DNA of 39,669 bases from Candidatus Palauibacter polyketidifaciens (GCF_947581785.1 NZ_CANPVO010000036.1:79490-119158), one strand, 5' to 3'. Shown: positions 16,263 through 24,548, counted from the first letter of the stretch. The notes: generated from the letters alone by a model not told the origin. Made by a program: numbers and translations.

Positions 16263-17486
16263 GTGAAGAGGGGCTACGACTTTGCGATCGCGGGCGGGGG
16301 CGTCATCGGCGCCTCCATCGCCTTTCACCTGGCGGAGCTGTCGGATGCCTCGGTCGCCCTCTTCGACCGGGGAGAAGTCTGCGGCGGTGGCACGGGCCGG
16401 TCGTGCGCCGTCATCCGCAGCCACTACTCGGTGGCGAGCAACACCCGGCTGACGCTCCGGAGTCTCGAGGTGTTCCGCGATTTCCGGGAAGCGCTCGGCG
16501 AAGACGGCGTCGCGTGCGGCTTCGTGAACTCGGGCTACCTCATCCTGGCCGGGCCCGGATCCTTCGCCGACCGATTGGCCGACAATCTCGCACGGCAACG
16601 GGAGCTGGGCGCGGACACGTCGCCCATCGGGCGGGCGGAGGCACGTGAACTGCACCCCTGGCTCGAACTGGAAGACGTGGCTGCGATCGGCTGGGAACCC
16701 GCGTCGGGCTACGCGGATCCAGTCGCCACGACCCTGGGGTACGTCACGGCCGCGCAGCGGCGCGGGGTAGCGGTGTTCGAGCACACACCCGTGGAGCGGC
16801 TGTGCCTCGCGCCGGACGGCGGGACCTCCGCCAATCGCGTGACCGGCGTGACGACGCCCGGCGGGACGGTGGAGGCCGGGTGCGTCGTGAGTGCGGTGGG
16901 CCCCTGGACCCGAGGTCTCTACGCAGAATCCGGCCTATCGGACGATGCCGTCGAAGCCCTCCGGTTGCAGGTGTCGCGGCACGTGGTACTGACGTTCGGC
17001 GGCTCCTCGGAATATGGCCCTGAAATTCCTATCGTAAAAGATCTTACTGTCAATAATAAGATGTATTTTCGACCTGCCGATGGCGGTGTCGTGCTCGTGG
17101 GGACCGGAGACTTCGGAGACCCGCTGGAGGATCCCGACCGCATGACCGCCACCGCTCCGCGCGACCTCGTCTCCCTGCAGCGGACGCAGATCGGAGCCCG
17201 CATGCCGGCCTTCGAGGGGGCGCGCCTCACGGACTCGTGGGTGGGACCCTACGACATCACACCGGACTGGAATCCGGTGCTGGGCCCCGCGCCCGACCTG
17301 CCCGGCCTGTACCTCGCCTACGGGTTCTCGGGGCACGGGTTCAAGCTGGCCCCGGCCATCGGGCGCTGCGTGGCGCAGTCCCTGCTGGGCGAGACGCCCG
17401 ACGTCGACCTCGCCCCCTACCGCCCGGAACGCTTCCGCAAAGAAGCACTGCTCCTGGGCGCCTACGGCGTCGGATCAATCTCGTAG
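16263..17486 (+). CDS. FAD-dependent oxidoreductase, DAO family
   Basis: A 407-residue cytoplasmic flavoenzyme of the D-amino-acid oxidase/sarcosine oxidase/glycine oxidase type. The Rossmann FAD loop AGGGVIGASIAFHL begins at residue 10, and the C-terminal FAD segment YLAYGFSGHGFKLAPAIG is typical. The GTG start at 16263 is chosen from the ribosome site directly upstream. Substrates in this family are N-methylated or other amino acids; nothing here fixes which. It follows the amidohydrolase gene by 64 nt on the same strand and could use products of the exported peptidases. Codons for about residues 250-272 (17010-17076) are extremely AT-rich (CCT GAA ATT, GTA AAA GAT, AAT AAT AAG) although the rest of the gene is strongly GC-biased; the reading frame stays intact. 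Confidence 0.93.
   Translation: MKRGYDFAIAGGGVIGASIAFHLAELSDASVALFDRGEVCGGGTGRSCAVIRSHYSVASNTRLTLRSLEVFRDFREALGEDGVACGFVNSGYLILAGPGSFADRLADNLARQRELGADTSPIGRAEARELHPWLELEDVAAIGWEPASGYADPVATTLGYVTAAQRRGVAVFEHTPVERLCLAPDGGTSANRVTGVTTPGGTVEAGCVVSAVGPWTRGLYAESGLSDDAVEALRLQVSRHVVLTFGGSSEYGPEIPIVKDLTVNNKMYFRPADGGVVLVGTGDFGDPLEDPDRMTATAPRDLVSLQRTQIGARMPAFEGARLTDSWVGPYDITPDWNPVLGPAPDLPGLYLAYGFSGHGFKLAPAIGRCVAQSLLGETPDVDLAPYRPERFRKEALLLGAYGVGSIS
17010..17076 (+). other. AT-rich patch inside the FAD oxidoreductase gene
   Basis: The core 17020-17075 has about 30 percent G+C by my count, against roughly two thirds in the flanks. The frame continues through it (encoding about EIPIVKDLTVNNKMYFRP), with codons such as ATT, GTA, AAA, CTT, ACT, AAT, TAT and TTT that are rare elsewhere in the window. 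Confidence 0.8.
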
Positions 17487-17519
17487 CGCACTGATGAGGG
17501 CTCGGGCCAGCGGCCGACC

Positions 17520-17547
17520 TCCGGGGTCGCTGCCAACGTCCGGGGTC
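17520..17547. repeat. Short direct repeat in convergent intergenic region
   Basis: TCCGGGGTC occurs at 17520-17528 and 17539-17547, 19 bp apart, in the 148-bp gap between the convergent stops at 17486 and 17635. No ORF or RNA gene is seen in this gap. It may be chance in GC-rich DNA. Confidence 0.25.
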
Positions 17548-17634
17548 ACTTCAGCGTGTGGGAGCGGGAAGTCGAGGCTGGAGCTGCGATGAAGCCCAGG
17601 GGCCGGCGGGCATCGGGGGAATCACGCTACAGCC

Positions 17635-18462
17635 TCACCATACCCTCTCATTGCAAAGGCGGTCGAACGTCTTACCATCCGGACCGTTTGGGAGAACGGA
17701 CTCCGGCGGCTTCCGGGGTGGCTCCAGGGTGCCGGGGTTCTCGTACATGAACTTGCCTACGGCATGGCACCAGAGAGAGTGATTCGGGCAGGGCGGCATC
17801 GACAGGTCGACTTCACTGCCGGAGGGGCTGACCTCCCCGCCGACCTCTCTGCACGGCGGCGGCGGCGTACTCGACTCCGCCAGCCTCCGCATGTAGTCAC
17901 GTCCCCGGCCCTCGGGATCCGCGTGGTAGATGTCGCCCAGCGCCGACACGAGCCCACGTATTTCGGATCGGCTCCCGCGGCGGTGAGCCTCGTGGATCGG
18001 ATCGGTACCGCCACCTGCAAGCACGCGATCCGCACGCGTTTCATAAACACGCACGAGTACATCGAAGGCGGCGGGGTACGATCGACCACGACCGTACCCC
18101 ATGGCGCTGACCAGCGCCGAATACGCTTTGACCTGTGTATCGTATTCCGGCGACAAGTACTCCGCGTCGAGTAACAGGATATCCCCCAGCCTGTTTGCAA
18201 ACGCCTCCAGCTGGATCGGTGAGCGGGGCGTATGCACCTGCCGAAGTATGCTGATGGCGGGCATAGCCTCGGCGCCCGGACTGACCAGATCCGACTCGCC
18301 ACGCAGGGCGAGGAGTGCGTCGGCGATCGTGGGTTCACGCCATTCTCCGGCCTCACCCCGCACGAGCCACCGCCTGTCCCTCTCCGATTGCTGGCAGGAC
18401 ACGGTTAGCGGAGCGAGAAGCACTCCCAGGGTGAGAAGGAGCTTCCCCGGTTCCAACCTCAT
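17635..18462 (-). CDS. Secreted cysteine protein, unrecognised family (copy A, probable lipoprotein)
   Basis: A 275-residue protein of no family I recognise. ATG 18462 has GAGGAG upstream and opens a signal sequence with a near-canonical lipobox (LTVSC, Cys23), so it may be lipid-anchored; the -3 Thr is unusual. The mature part is mostly helical-looking: EWREPTIADALLAL, ILRQ...LEAFANRLG, VKAYSALVSAMGYGRG, AAFDVLVRVYE and RDYMRRLAES. A cysteine tail follows: PPPPC, PPCPNHSLWC, and RLCNERVW at the end. The neighbouring gene at 18677 (opposite strand) encodes a clear paralog with the same order of motifs. Local G+C is lower than in surrounding genes. Periplasmic or surface role; activity unknown. 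Confidence 0.82.
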   Translation of the reverse strand: MRLEPGKLLLTLGVLLAPLTVSCQQSERDRRWLVRGEAGEWREPTIADALLALRGESDLVSPGAEAMPAISILRQVHTPRSPIQLEAFANRLGDILLLDAEYLSPEYDTQVKAYSALVSAMGYGRGRSYPAAFDVLVRVYETRADRVLAGGGTDPIHEAHRRGSRSEIRGLVSALGDIYHADPEGRGRDYMRRLAESSTPPPPCREVGGEVSPSGSEVDLSMPPCPNHSLWCHAVGKFMYENPGTLEPPRKPPESVLPNGPDGKTFDRLCNERVW

Positions 18463-18676
18463 GATCGTTCTCCTCGCCCCAGCACCAGCAACCGCGCGTG
18501 CCACCATGTGAACCGATGTCGTGAGCTGTCAATGGCGGCTGAAAACGTGACGAAGGGTTGCTCCGGAGGGTGTTGAAGAGATCGCCGTGCTGCCTCATGC
18601 GGTACCTGTATCTCGACGTCACGAGCCTCAAGGGCGTATCGTCGATGAATCGATGAAAGCAGAAGAGAGACGGCAA
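18463..18676. promoter_or_regulatory. Divergent promoter region of the paralogous pair
   Basis: This 214-bp gap serves both paralogs. On the minus strand a perfect TTGACA (18532-18527) lies about 65 bp before the copy A start, but the matching -10 box is weak. On the plus strand TTGAAG (from 18573) is a possible -35 for copy B. It is visibly richer in A+T than most of the window. Confidence 0.3.
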
Positions 18677-19357
18677 ATGAAGCGGATCGTACTTTTCTTT
18701 CTGGTGCTACTGTGTCCGGCAGGCCTGAGCGCCCGGGAGCAAATGCCGGAACGGGGTATGCTACTGGAGCGGGGGCAATGGCGGACACCGACTCCCACGA
18801 GCGCCCTCCGCGCACTGCAGGTCGAAGAGTCAGATGCCGATGGACGCCTCCGAGGGCGAAACGCAGCCGAAGCTGTCTTGCGTCAGCATTTCGAAAGCCG
18901 TTCGAAGGCTGAACTGGATGCGTTCGCCGATGATTTGGTGCGGTTGATCCGCGACGGGACGAAACTGCAGGCGTATGCCGCTCACATGGCGCTGATCCAC
19001 TCCGCCGCGGTGGCTGAAGAACCTGGACGCGGCGTACCGTACACGGGCGCAGCAGATGCGTTCATTCGGCTCTACGAGTCCTACGATGGCGAGGCCAGAC
19101 TGCAGTACGAGGGAGATCAAGCGCTGTACGGCATCTTCGAAACAGGTGGTGTCGACTACGTCCGCGCCCTGTTCGACGCAAGTGAGCAACCGCCACCCTG
19201 TCAGTGGCCACCTATGGGACTCGATGTGCCGCAAGTGGTCGAGAACCCATGTCCTAACGTCTGTGCGTGGTGCCAAGCGGGCAAGCTTCTTCTGGCTGCC
19301 AGCGGTGGGCCGGCGCCCGAGTTGTGGTCACGGCTCTGCGAATACAAACGGCACTAA
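18677..19357 (+). CDS. Secreted cysteine protein, unrecognised family (copy B)
   Basis: A 226-residue paralog of the divergent gene at 17635-18462. I prefer ATG 18677 (MKRIVLFFLVLL) over 18653 because it gives a compact signal peptide (cleavage after about residue 19, LSA-RE) and AGAGAG lies just upstream. Shared motifs in the same order: G-x-WR-x-PT-x-x-x-AL-x-AL, AVLRQHF...LDAFADDL, LQAYAA, GRGVPYTGAADAFIRLYES, DYVRALFDASE, PPPC, NPCPNVCAWCQAGK and a terminal SRLCEYK. Four cysteines align with copy A and one is extra (PNVC). No lipobox, so copy B may be soluble in the periplasm while copy A is anchored. Function unknown. Confidence 0.82.
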   Translation: MKRIVLFFLVLLCPAGLSAREQMPERGMLLERGQWRTPTPTSALRALQVEESDADGRLRGRNAAEAVLRQHFESRSKAELDAFADDLVRLIRDGTKLQAYAAHMALIHSAAVAEEPGRGVPYTGAADAFIRLYESYDGEARLQYEGDQALYGIFETGGVDYVRALFDASEQPPPCQWPPMGLDVPQVVENPCPNVCAWCQAGKLLLAASGGPAPELWSRLCEYKRH

Positions 19358-19483
19358 ACGCGTTTTCGGCGCGACCTGATACCTGCAGACCAGCCCCTGT
19401 GCCCCCGCCGGAATGCGGGATTTGCCGGGAAGCACCACGATGCCAACTCTGTTCGAGTCCCGGGGCACTTCGACGCTCGCGCC

Positions 19484-21496
19484 TCAGCCGCGCGGGTCGA
19501 GCGGCAGCCGCACGGCGCCGAGCGGGCGGTCGGCGGTGTAGAGCGCGAGCTCGAACCGCCCCGCGAGCAGGTCGTCGAGGTCGGCGGCGCTCAGCGTCAG
19601 CGTGCCCTCGGCCGATGCGTGGCCCGGGCCGGAGAGACGACGCACGACCGCGTTCGGCCGCGTTCCGCTGCCCCGGCGCTGGAGCACGATCGCGTGGGCG
19701 TCCGCCGGCCCGAGGCCGGACGTGGCGATGAGGTAGCGGAGGGTGCCGCGCGGAAGGTCGAGGCTGAAGCTGCCCTGGAGCCGAGGGGCGGCGGGCCGCC
19801 CGGCCCATCCGCCGTCGCCGGCGACGCTGAAGCGGAGCGGTTCCGGCGCGCGGCCGTCCGCGAGCGGGGGCGTGCGGTGAGGTGCGCGGCGCGGCTCGAT
19901 CGCCCGTTCGAGCGCGTACGCGAACGAGACCAGACGCGCATCGTCGAACGGGCGGCCGATCAGCTCTACGCCGGTCGGCATCCCGGTCCGCGTGAACCCC
20001 GCGGGCGCGCTGATCGCCGGGAGCCCGCTGTGCGCGGCGAGCTGGCACGTCCCCCCGACCGGCGCTGAGCCGATCCGGGCGGGATCGCGCCGCAGCGTCG
20101 GGTAGGCGATCGCGTCGAGCCGCTCTTCGTCCATGAACGCCACGATCGCTTCCCGCAGCGCGGCCTGCCGCGCCAGCGCCTCGGCATAGGCCGCCTCATC
20201 GCGCTGCCCCGACTCGCTGCGCCGCCGGAAGGTGCCGTCGAGCTGCTCGTGGTGCAGTCCCCGCTCCACGATGTCCCCGAGCGACGCCACGGGCGCGCCG
20301 CCGGCCGCATCCAGGTACGCGGCGAGATCCAGGGCGAATTCGTGCCCGATCACGCTCGTGTTCGTGAGCAGCGAGTCCTGGTCCGGGATCTCGACATCGA
20401 CGATCTCCGCCCCCGCCGCGGCCATCGCATCGAGAGCGGCGCGGACGGACGCCGTGACCGGAGCTTCCGCGCCCGAATCCGACAGCCACTCCGTCAATGC
20501 GCCGATCCGGGCGCCGTCAAGCGCCTCCGCGTCGAGCGCGGCGAGGAAGCCGACCGGCTCGCGGCCCCGCATCGCCTCCGTGGCCCGATCCGCCGCATCC
20601 GCGCCGACCGTCGCGTCGAGGGCGAGCGCGAGATCCACCACCGAGCGCGCCAGCGGGCCGCCCGTATCCTGCGTGTGCGAGAGGGGGATGAGCCCGTCGA
20701 TGCTCGACAGCCCCTTCGTCGGCCGCAGCCCGACGAGGTTGTGGACGGACGACGGGATGCGGATCGACCCGCACGTATCGGATCCCCAGCCCACGGCTCC
20801 GAAGCTCGCCGCAACCGCCGCGCCTGTCCCGCCGGAGGAGCCGCCGGGGTTCCTCGCCGGATCGTACGGGTTCCGCGTCTGCCCGCCGAGCGAGCTGATG
20901 CTCGTGATCCCCGCCGCCAGTTCGTGCATGTTCGTCTTCGCGAGGATGATCGCCCCCGCCTCGCGCAGCTTCCCCACCTGGAAGGCGTCGTCCGGCGGCG
21001 TCCAGCCCGCGAGCGCAACCGTCGAGCCGGCCGTGGGCATGTCGAAGGTGTCGTAGTTGTCCTTGAGGAGGATGGGGATCCCGTGCAGCGGCCCCCTCAA
21101 GCGCCCCGACGCGCGCTCCGCGTCGAGCCGCCGCGCCTGTTCCCTCGCGCCCGGATGGAGGCGGATGATCGCGTTGAGCGTCGGCCCCGCACGGTCGTAC
21201 GCCGCGATCCGTGCGATGTACGCGTCGACGAGGTCCACGGAGGTCGCCGCGCCCGACTCGAGCGCAGCCTGAAGCTCGGGGATCGACGCCTCCCACACCT
21301 CGAACGCCGCCGCCCCGCCCTCCCCCGTCTGGGCGGAGAGCCGTGCCGCCGACGAGGCGCCCCATGCGAACGCGAGACCCCACACGATGAGGTGGCGAAC
21401 GACGAGGCCGCGGGCGACGAGGCTCCGGGGGACGAATCCGTGGAAGCCGGGACCGCGCGGGGCGAGCGTGCGAGCGAGGGTGCTAGCGGGTTCCAT
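19484..21496 (-). CDS. Exported amidase with C-terminal CHRD-like domain
   Basis: A 670-residue amidase-signature enzyme that cleaves carboxamides. The Ser-cisSer-Lys triad is visible: Lys145 (LLKDNYD), Ser220/Ser221 (NPGGSSGGTGAAVAA) and nucleophile Ser244 (SDTCGSIRIPSS). The amidase domain ends near residue 535. The last ~130 residues are extra: GTLRYLIATSGLGPADAHAI, then GTLTLSAADLDDLLAGRFEL and LYTADRPLGAVRLPL, which follow the pattern of CHRD domains (chordin-type beta-sandwich). An unusually long basic n-region precedes a hydrophobic stretch and an AQ cleavage site near residue 56, so it is exported. The ATG overlaps the thioesterase stop by 14 nt, third gene of a tight operon. Substrate unknown; peptide amidases are the closest known exported relatives. 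Confidence 0.93.
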   Translation of the reverse strand: MEPASTLARTLAPRGPGFHGFVPRSLVARGLVVRHLIVWGLAFAWGASSAARLSAQTGEGGAAAFEVWEASIPELQAALESGAATSVDLVDAYIARIAAYDRAGPTLNAIIRLHPGAREQARRLDAERASGRLRGPLHGIPILLKDNYDTFDMPTAGSTVALAGWTPPDDAFQVGKLREAGAIILAKTNMHELAAGITSISSLGGQTRNPYDPARNPGGSSGGTGAAVAASFGAVGWGSDTCGSIRIPSSVHNLVGLRPTKGLSSIDGLIPLSHTQDTGGPLARSVVDLALALDATVGADAADRATEAMRGREPVGFLAALDAEALDGARIGALTEWLSDSGAEAPVTASVRAALDAMAAAGAEIVDVEIPDQDSLLTNTSVIGHEFALDLAAYLDAAGGAPVASLGDIVERGLHHEQLDGTFRRRSESGQRDEAAYAEALARQAALREAIVAFMDEERLDAIAYPTLRRDPARIGSAPVGGTCQLAAHSGLPAISAPAGFTRTGMPTGVELIGRPFDDARLVSFAYALERAIEPRRAPHRTPPLADGRAPEPLRFSVAGDGGWAGRPAAPRLQGSFSLDLPRGTLRYLIATSGLGPADAHAIVLQRRGSGTRPNAVVRRLSGPGHASAEGTLTLSAADLDDLLAGRFELALYTADRPLGAVRLPLDPRG

Positions 21497-21971
21497 GCGC
21501 CAGGTGCCTTTCTCCGATGGCCACGAACGTCCCCGAGCAGGTCGCCGTGCGCTCGCCTCCGGAAAGCAGTTCGGCTTCGACCACGACCTTGCGCTCGCCC
21601 ACCTCGGCGATCCGCGCCCGGAGTTGCACCGGAGCGTCCGAGGGCGTCGGCTTCCGGAGCCGGACCGTGTATTCGGCGGTCACCGTGACGGGCGGATGGT
21701 CCAGCCCGCGCGTACGCATGAAGTAGTGCGCGGCACACCAGTTGCACTGGCAGTCGAGCAGCGTTCCGATGATCCCTCCGTTGAGGATTCCCGGGAACGA
21801 CCGGTGATTCGGCCCCGGCGTCCATTCCGCGATCACCTCGTAGCTGCCGTCCGGCCCGTGGCCGCCCTCCGCCGCCGGGAAGCTGCACAGCCGGAGCCCA
21901 TCCGGGTTCGCCGGACCGCAGCCGAAACAGATCGACTCGCGCGCGTACCTCTCCTGCAGCGACTCGCTCAC
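21483..21971 (-). CDS. PaaI/hotdog-fold thioesterase family protein
   Basis: A 162-residue acyl-CoA thioesterase of the hotdog fold. The GTG at 21971 shares GTGA with the stop of the acyl-CoA synthetase gene, a standard coupling overlap, and fits the family's N-terminus (ICFGCGPANPDGLRL). The core PGILNGGIIGTLLDCQCNW corresponds to the PaaI-type G-G-x-x-x-T-x-x-D region, with Asp as the usual catalytic position, followed by strands of TAEYTVRLRKPTPSDAPVQL. N-terminal CFGCG is typical of the 4HBT/PaaI subgroup found in actinobacteria and gemmatimonads. It probably removes CoA from the acyl or aryl-CoA made by the neighbouring ligase, or recycles dead-end thioesters. Cytoplasmic. Confidence 0.9.
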   Translation of the reverse strand: MSESLQERYARESICFGCGPANPDGLRLCSFPAAEGGHGPDGSYEVIAEWTPGPNHRSFPGILNGGIIGTLLDCQCNWCAAHYFMRTRGLDHPPVTVTAEYTVRLRKPTPSDAPVQLRARIAEVGERKVVVEAELLSGGERTATCSGTFVAIGERHLAHGTR

Positions 21972-23557
21972 GACGCCCCGGCCCGCTCGCGCGCCACCAG
22001 GAACCGCCGGAGGATCTTGCCCGACGCCGACTTCGGGATCTCCTCGAGGAACTCCACGGCACGGATCCTCTTCTGCGGAGCCACGCGCTCCGCCACGTAC
22101 TCCATGATTTCCTCGCCGCTCACCTCTCCCGCCCTCACGACGCACGCCTTCGGGATCTCGCCGGCCTCCTCGTCCGCCACCGGAATGACGGCGACATCGG
22201 CCACGGCCGGATGGGCGAGGAGAAGGTCCTCGAGTTCGGCGGGGGCCACCTGGTAACCCTTGTACTTGATGAGTTCCTTGGCGCGGTCGACGATCGTCAC
22301 ATATCCGTCTTCGTCCGCGCGTCCCACATCCCCCGTGTGGAGCCAGCCCTCGGCATCGACGGTCGCCGCCGTCGCCTCGGGGTTCCCGAGATATCCCTTC
22401 ATCACCTGCGGACCGCGGACCCACACCTCCCCTTCCCCGCCCGGTCCCAGCGCCTCCCCGGACTCGAGATCGACGATCATCATCTCGGTGCTCGGGATCG
22501 TCGGCCCGATCGTCCCGATCTTGTCCACGTCGACGTTCTCCCCGAAGCAGACGTGGGTGACGGGACTCGCCTCGGTAAGACCGTACCCCTGGAATACGCG
22601 GCACCCGATCCTCTCCTGGCAGGCGAGGGCGATTTCCTCTCCCAGCGGGGCCGCACCGGACATGATCCAGTTCACGGACGAAAGGTCGTAGCCATCGACC
22701 GCGGGGTGCTTTGCGAGGCCGAGCACGATCGGGGGAACGAGGTAGAGGCTCGTGGCCCGGTATCGCTGAATCGCCCCCAGGAACTCCTCGAGATCGAAGC
22801 GGGGCATGGTGACGACGGTCGCCCCCGCTCTCAGGGCGCCGCTCATGACCACGACCATCCCGTAGATGTGGAAGAAGGGGAGGACGGCGAGCACGACGTC
22901 GTCGGCGTCCACGAGTCCCACGGCGCTGAACTGTTCGATGTTCGCGACGAGGTTCCTGTGCGTGAGCATCACGCCCTTGGACACGCCCGTCGTGCCGCTC
23001 GAATACGGGAGTGTGAGGAGATCCTCGGCGGGATCGCCGCTGCCCGCCGGTTCCGCATCCGCCGTCATCCCGTCCTTCATCCCGTCTGCGATGAGGTCGG
23101 CGAAGGCGGTGGCACCCTTCGCCTCTCCGAACACGAAGATCTCTTCGATCCCGGTTCGTGCCGCGACCGCTTGAGCCCTTTGGAGAAGCGGCGGGACGGT
23201 GATGAACCAGCGGGCACCGGAATCGTTCAGTTGGGAGATGAGTTCGTCGTCGGTGCTGAGAGGGTTCAGCGTCGTGCTGCAGCCGCCGGCCATGCCCGTC
23301 GCGAGGAACGCAGTCGCGTACTCGGGCAGGTTCGGGCTGCAGATGGCCATGACGCCCCCGCGCTCCAGTCCGCGGGCTGCGAGGCCCCGCGCCGCGGCGC
23401 GCGCCTGATCACGGAGTTGCCCGTACGTCACCACCCGGCCGCTCGGTCCTTCGATGAACGCTGGCCTGTCCCGGCGGTCCCCGAGGGAACCCAGGAGATA
23501 GTCGGAGAAGGACTGCGCCGGGACGGTGATCGGGGGATGAGGGCTGTGGAAGATCAT
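21968..23557 (-). CDS. Acyl-CoA/aryl-CoA synthetase (4-coumarate-CoA ligase-like)
   Basis: A 529-residue AMP-forming ligase of the ANL superfamily: acid + ATP + CoA gives acyl-CoA, AMP and PPi. Signature segments are all present: the phosphate loop LPYSSGTTGVSKGVMLTH (about residues 180-198), GYGLTEASP (A5), WLHTGDVG (A7), the hinge IVDRAKELIKYKGYQVAPAE (A8) and PKSASGK with catalytic Lys514 (A10). Length and A5 sequence fit the 4-coumarate-CoA ligase-like branch, which includes aryl- and medium-chain acid ligases. ATG 23557 has GAAGGA at a good distance. First gene of the operon with the thioesterase and exported amidase; acids released by the amidase are one possible substrate (inference). 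Confidence 0.94.
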   Translation of the reverse strand: MIFHSPHPPITVPAQSFSDYLLGSLGDRRDRPAFIEGPSGRVVTYGQLRDQARAAARGLAARGLERGGVMAICSPNLPEYATAFLATGMAGGCSTTLNPLSTDDELISQLNDSGARWFITVPPLLQRAQAVAARTGIEEIFVFGEAKGATAFADLIADGMKDGMTADAEPAGSGDPAEDLLTLPYSSGTTGVSKGVMLTHRNLVANIEQFSAVGLVDADDVVLAVLPFFHIYGMVVVMSGALRAGATVVTMPRFDLEEFLGAIQRYRATSLYLVPPIVLGLAKHPAVDGYDLSSVNWIMSGAAPLGEEIALACQERIGCRVFQGYGLTEASPVTHVCFGENVDVDKIGTIGPTIPSTEMMIVDLESGEALGPGGEGEVWVRGPQVMKGYLGNPEATAATVDAEGWLHTGDVGRADEDGYVTIVDRAKELIKYKGYQVAPAELEDLLLAHPAVADVAVIPVADEEAGEIPKACVVRAGEVSGEEIMEYVAERVAPQKRIRAVEFLEEIPKSASGKILRRFLVARERAGAS

Positions 23558-23734
23558 TCGGCGTCCTTCCGGTGGATTCAGGGGGCGGCGTCGACCGCCG
23601 ATACTCGAGCGGAAGATCGGCGAACCGGCCGCGGCCCGGCAAGCAGCCGGGAGCGCCGCGGCATCGCCGGGCGGGGCGCGTGGTCACCGGGACCGGCTGC
23701 GCACGGGGGCGCGAACCCGTAGACTCGACTCTCC

Positions 23735-24472
23735 ATGACCTCCACCCGCAAGATCGTCCTCTGGGTCGTCGCGATCGGCCTGAGCGCGCTCTTCGTCCGG
23801 CTCGGATTCTGGCAACTCGACCGGCATGGGGAGCGGAGCGCCGGGGTACGTGAGCGCGCAGTCCGCGCCGAGGCCCCCGTGCTCGAGTGGAGCGGCCCCG
23901 GCGACGTGCCGCCCGACACAGCCGGCCTCATCGGCCGCCGCGCGCGGCTGAGCGGCCGGTGGGACCGGGCTGGCGAGGTCGTCATCAGGAGCCGCACCCT
24001 GGACGGGCGGGCCGGCGCGGAGGTGCTGACCCCGCTCCTCGTCGGCGGTGACTCCGCGCAGACCGTGATGGTCCTCCGCGGCTGGCTGCCCGCGCCGGAC
24101 GGCCTGCGCCCCGACCTGGCAGCCGGCTGGACCGCCCCGCCCGCCACCACCGGCGGCGGGGACCCGGCACGCGCCGAGGGCGTGTTCGTCTCCTCACGCG
24201 ACGGACGGGGTGGCCAGCCCCTCCAGGTCGAGATCGCCGGCGCCGGGCACCTCGCCATCGCGGGCCTCGACCTCGCCTTGATTCGCGATCAGACTGACCT
24301 CGACCCCTCCCCCCATGTGCTGCGCGCGGACGATCCGCCCGCGGGCGCCAGCTTCCGTCCCGCGCGCGAGATCGAGACGGACTCCGGCCCGCACCTCTCC
24401 TACGCGATCCAGTGGTTCTCGTTCGCCGTGATCGCGCTGGTCGGCACCGCGATCCTCACTCGCGGAGAGTAG
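23735..24472 (+). CDS. SURF1 family cytochrome oxidase assembly protein
   Basis: A 245-residue inner-membrane protein. SURF1/Shy1 proteins assist heme a insertion in aa3-type cytochrome c oxidase. The hallmarks are visible: a first transmembrane helix (about 5-23) running into FVRLGFWQLDRHGER, a large extracytoplasmic domain with strands such as RRARLSGRWDRAGEV and VMVLRGWLPA, and the C-terminal HLSYAIQWFSFAVIAL forming the second helix (about 224-242). Length is normal. No oxidase subunit, heme A synthase or cox gene lies within the window, so it is an isolated assembly gene. The ATG at 23735 gives the expected N-terminus; the ribosome site is weak. Confidence 0.93.
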   Translation: MTSTRKIVLWVVAIGLSALFVRLGFWQLDRHGERSAGVRERAVRAEAPVLEWSGPGDVPPDTAGLIGRRARLSGRWDRAGEVVIRSRTLDGRAGAEVLTPLLVGGDSAQTVMVLRGWLPAPDGLRPDLAAGWTAPPATTGGGDPARAEGVFVSSRDGRGGQPLQVEIAGAGHLAIAGLDLALIRDQTDLDPSPHVLRADDPPAGASFRPAREIETDSGPHLSYAIQWFSFAVIALVGTAILTRGE

Positions 24473-24535
24473 CAGCGCACCGGGTTTACGCCGGTACCCT
24501 CACGATCGATCTTCCGGCATGGGATGTTTCGTGTC

Positions 24536-24541
24536 GGAGGG
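24536..24541 (+). promoter_or_regulatory. Ribosome binding site that decides a GTG start
   Basis: GGAGGG lies 7 nt before the GTG at 24549. The upstream in-frame ATG at 24519 has no site, so GTG is the preferred start of the LRR-metalloprotease. Confidence 0.65.
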
Positions 24542-24548
24542 TAGAGCC

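Noticed and set aside
24519..24548. ATG at 24519 as start of the LRR-metalloprotease
   Set aside because: No ribosome site precedes it, whereas the GTG at 24549 has GGAGGG at ideal distance and gives a compact lipoprotein signal.
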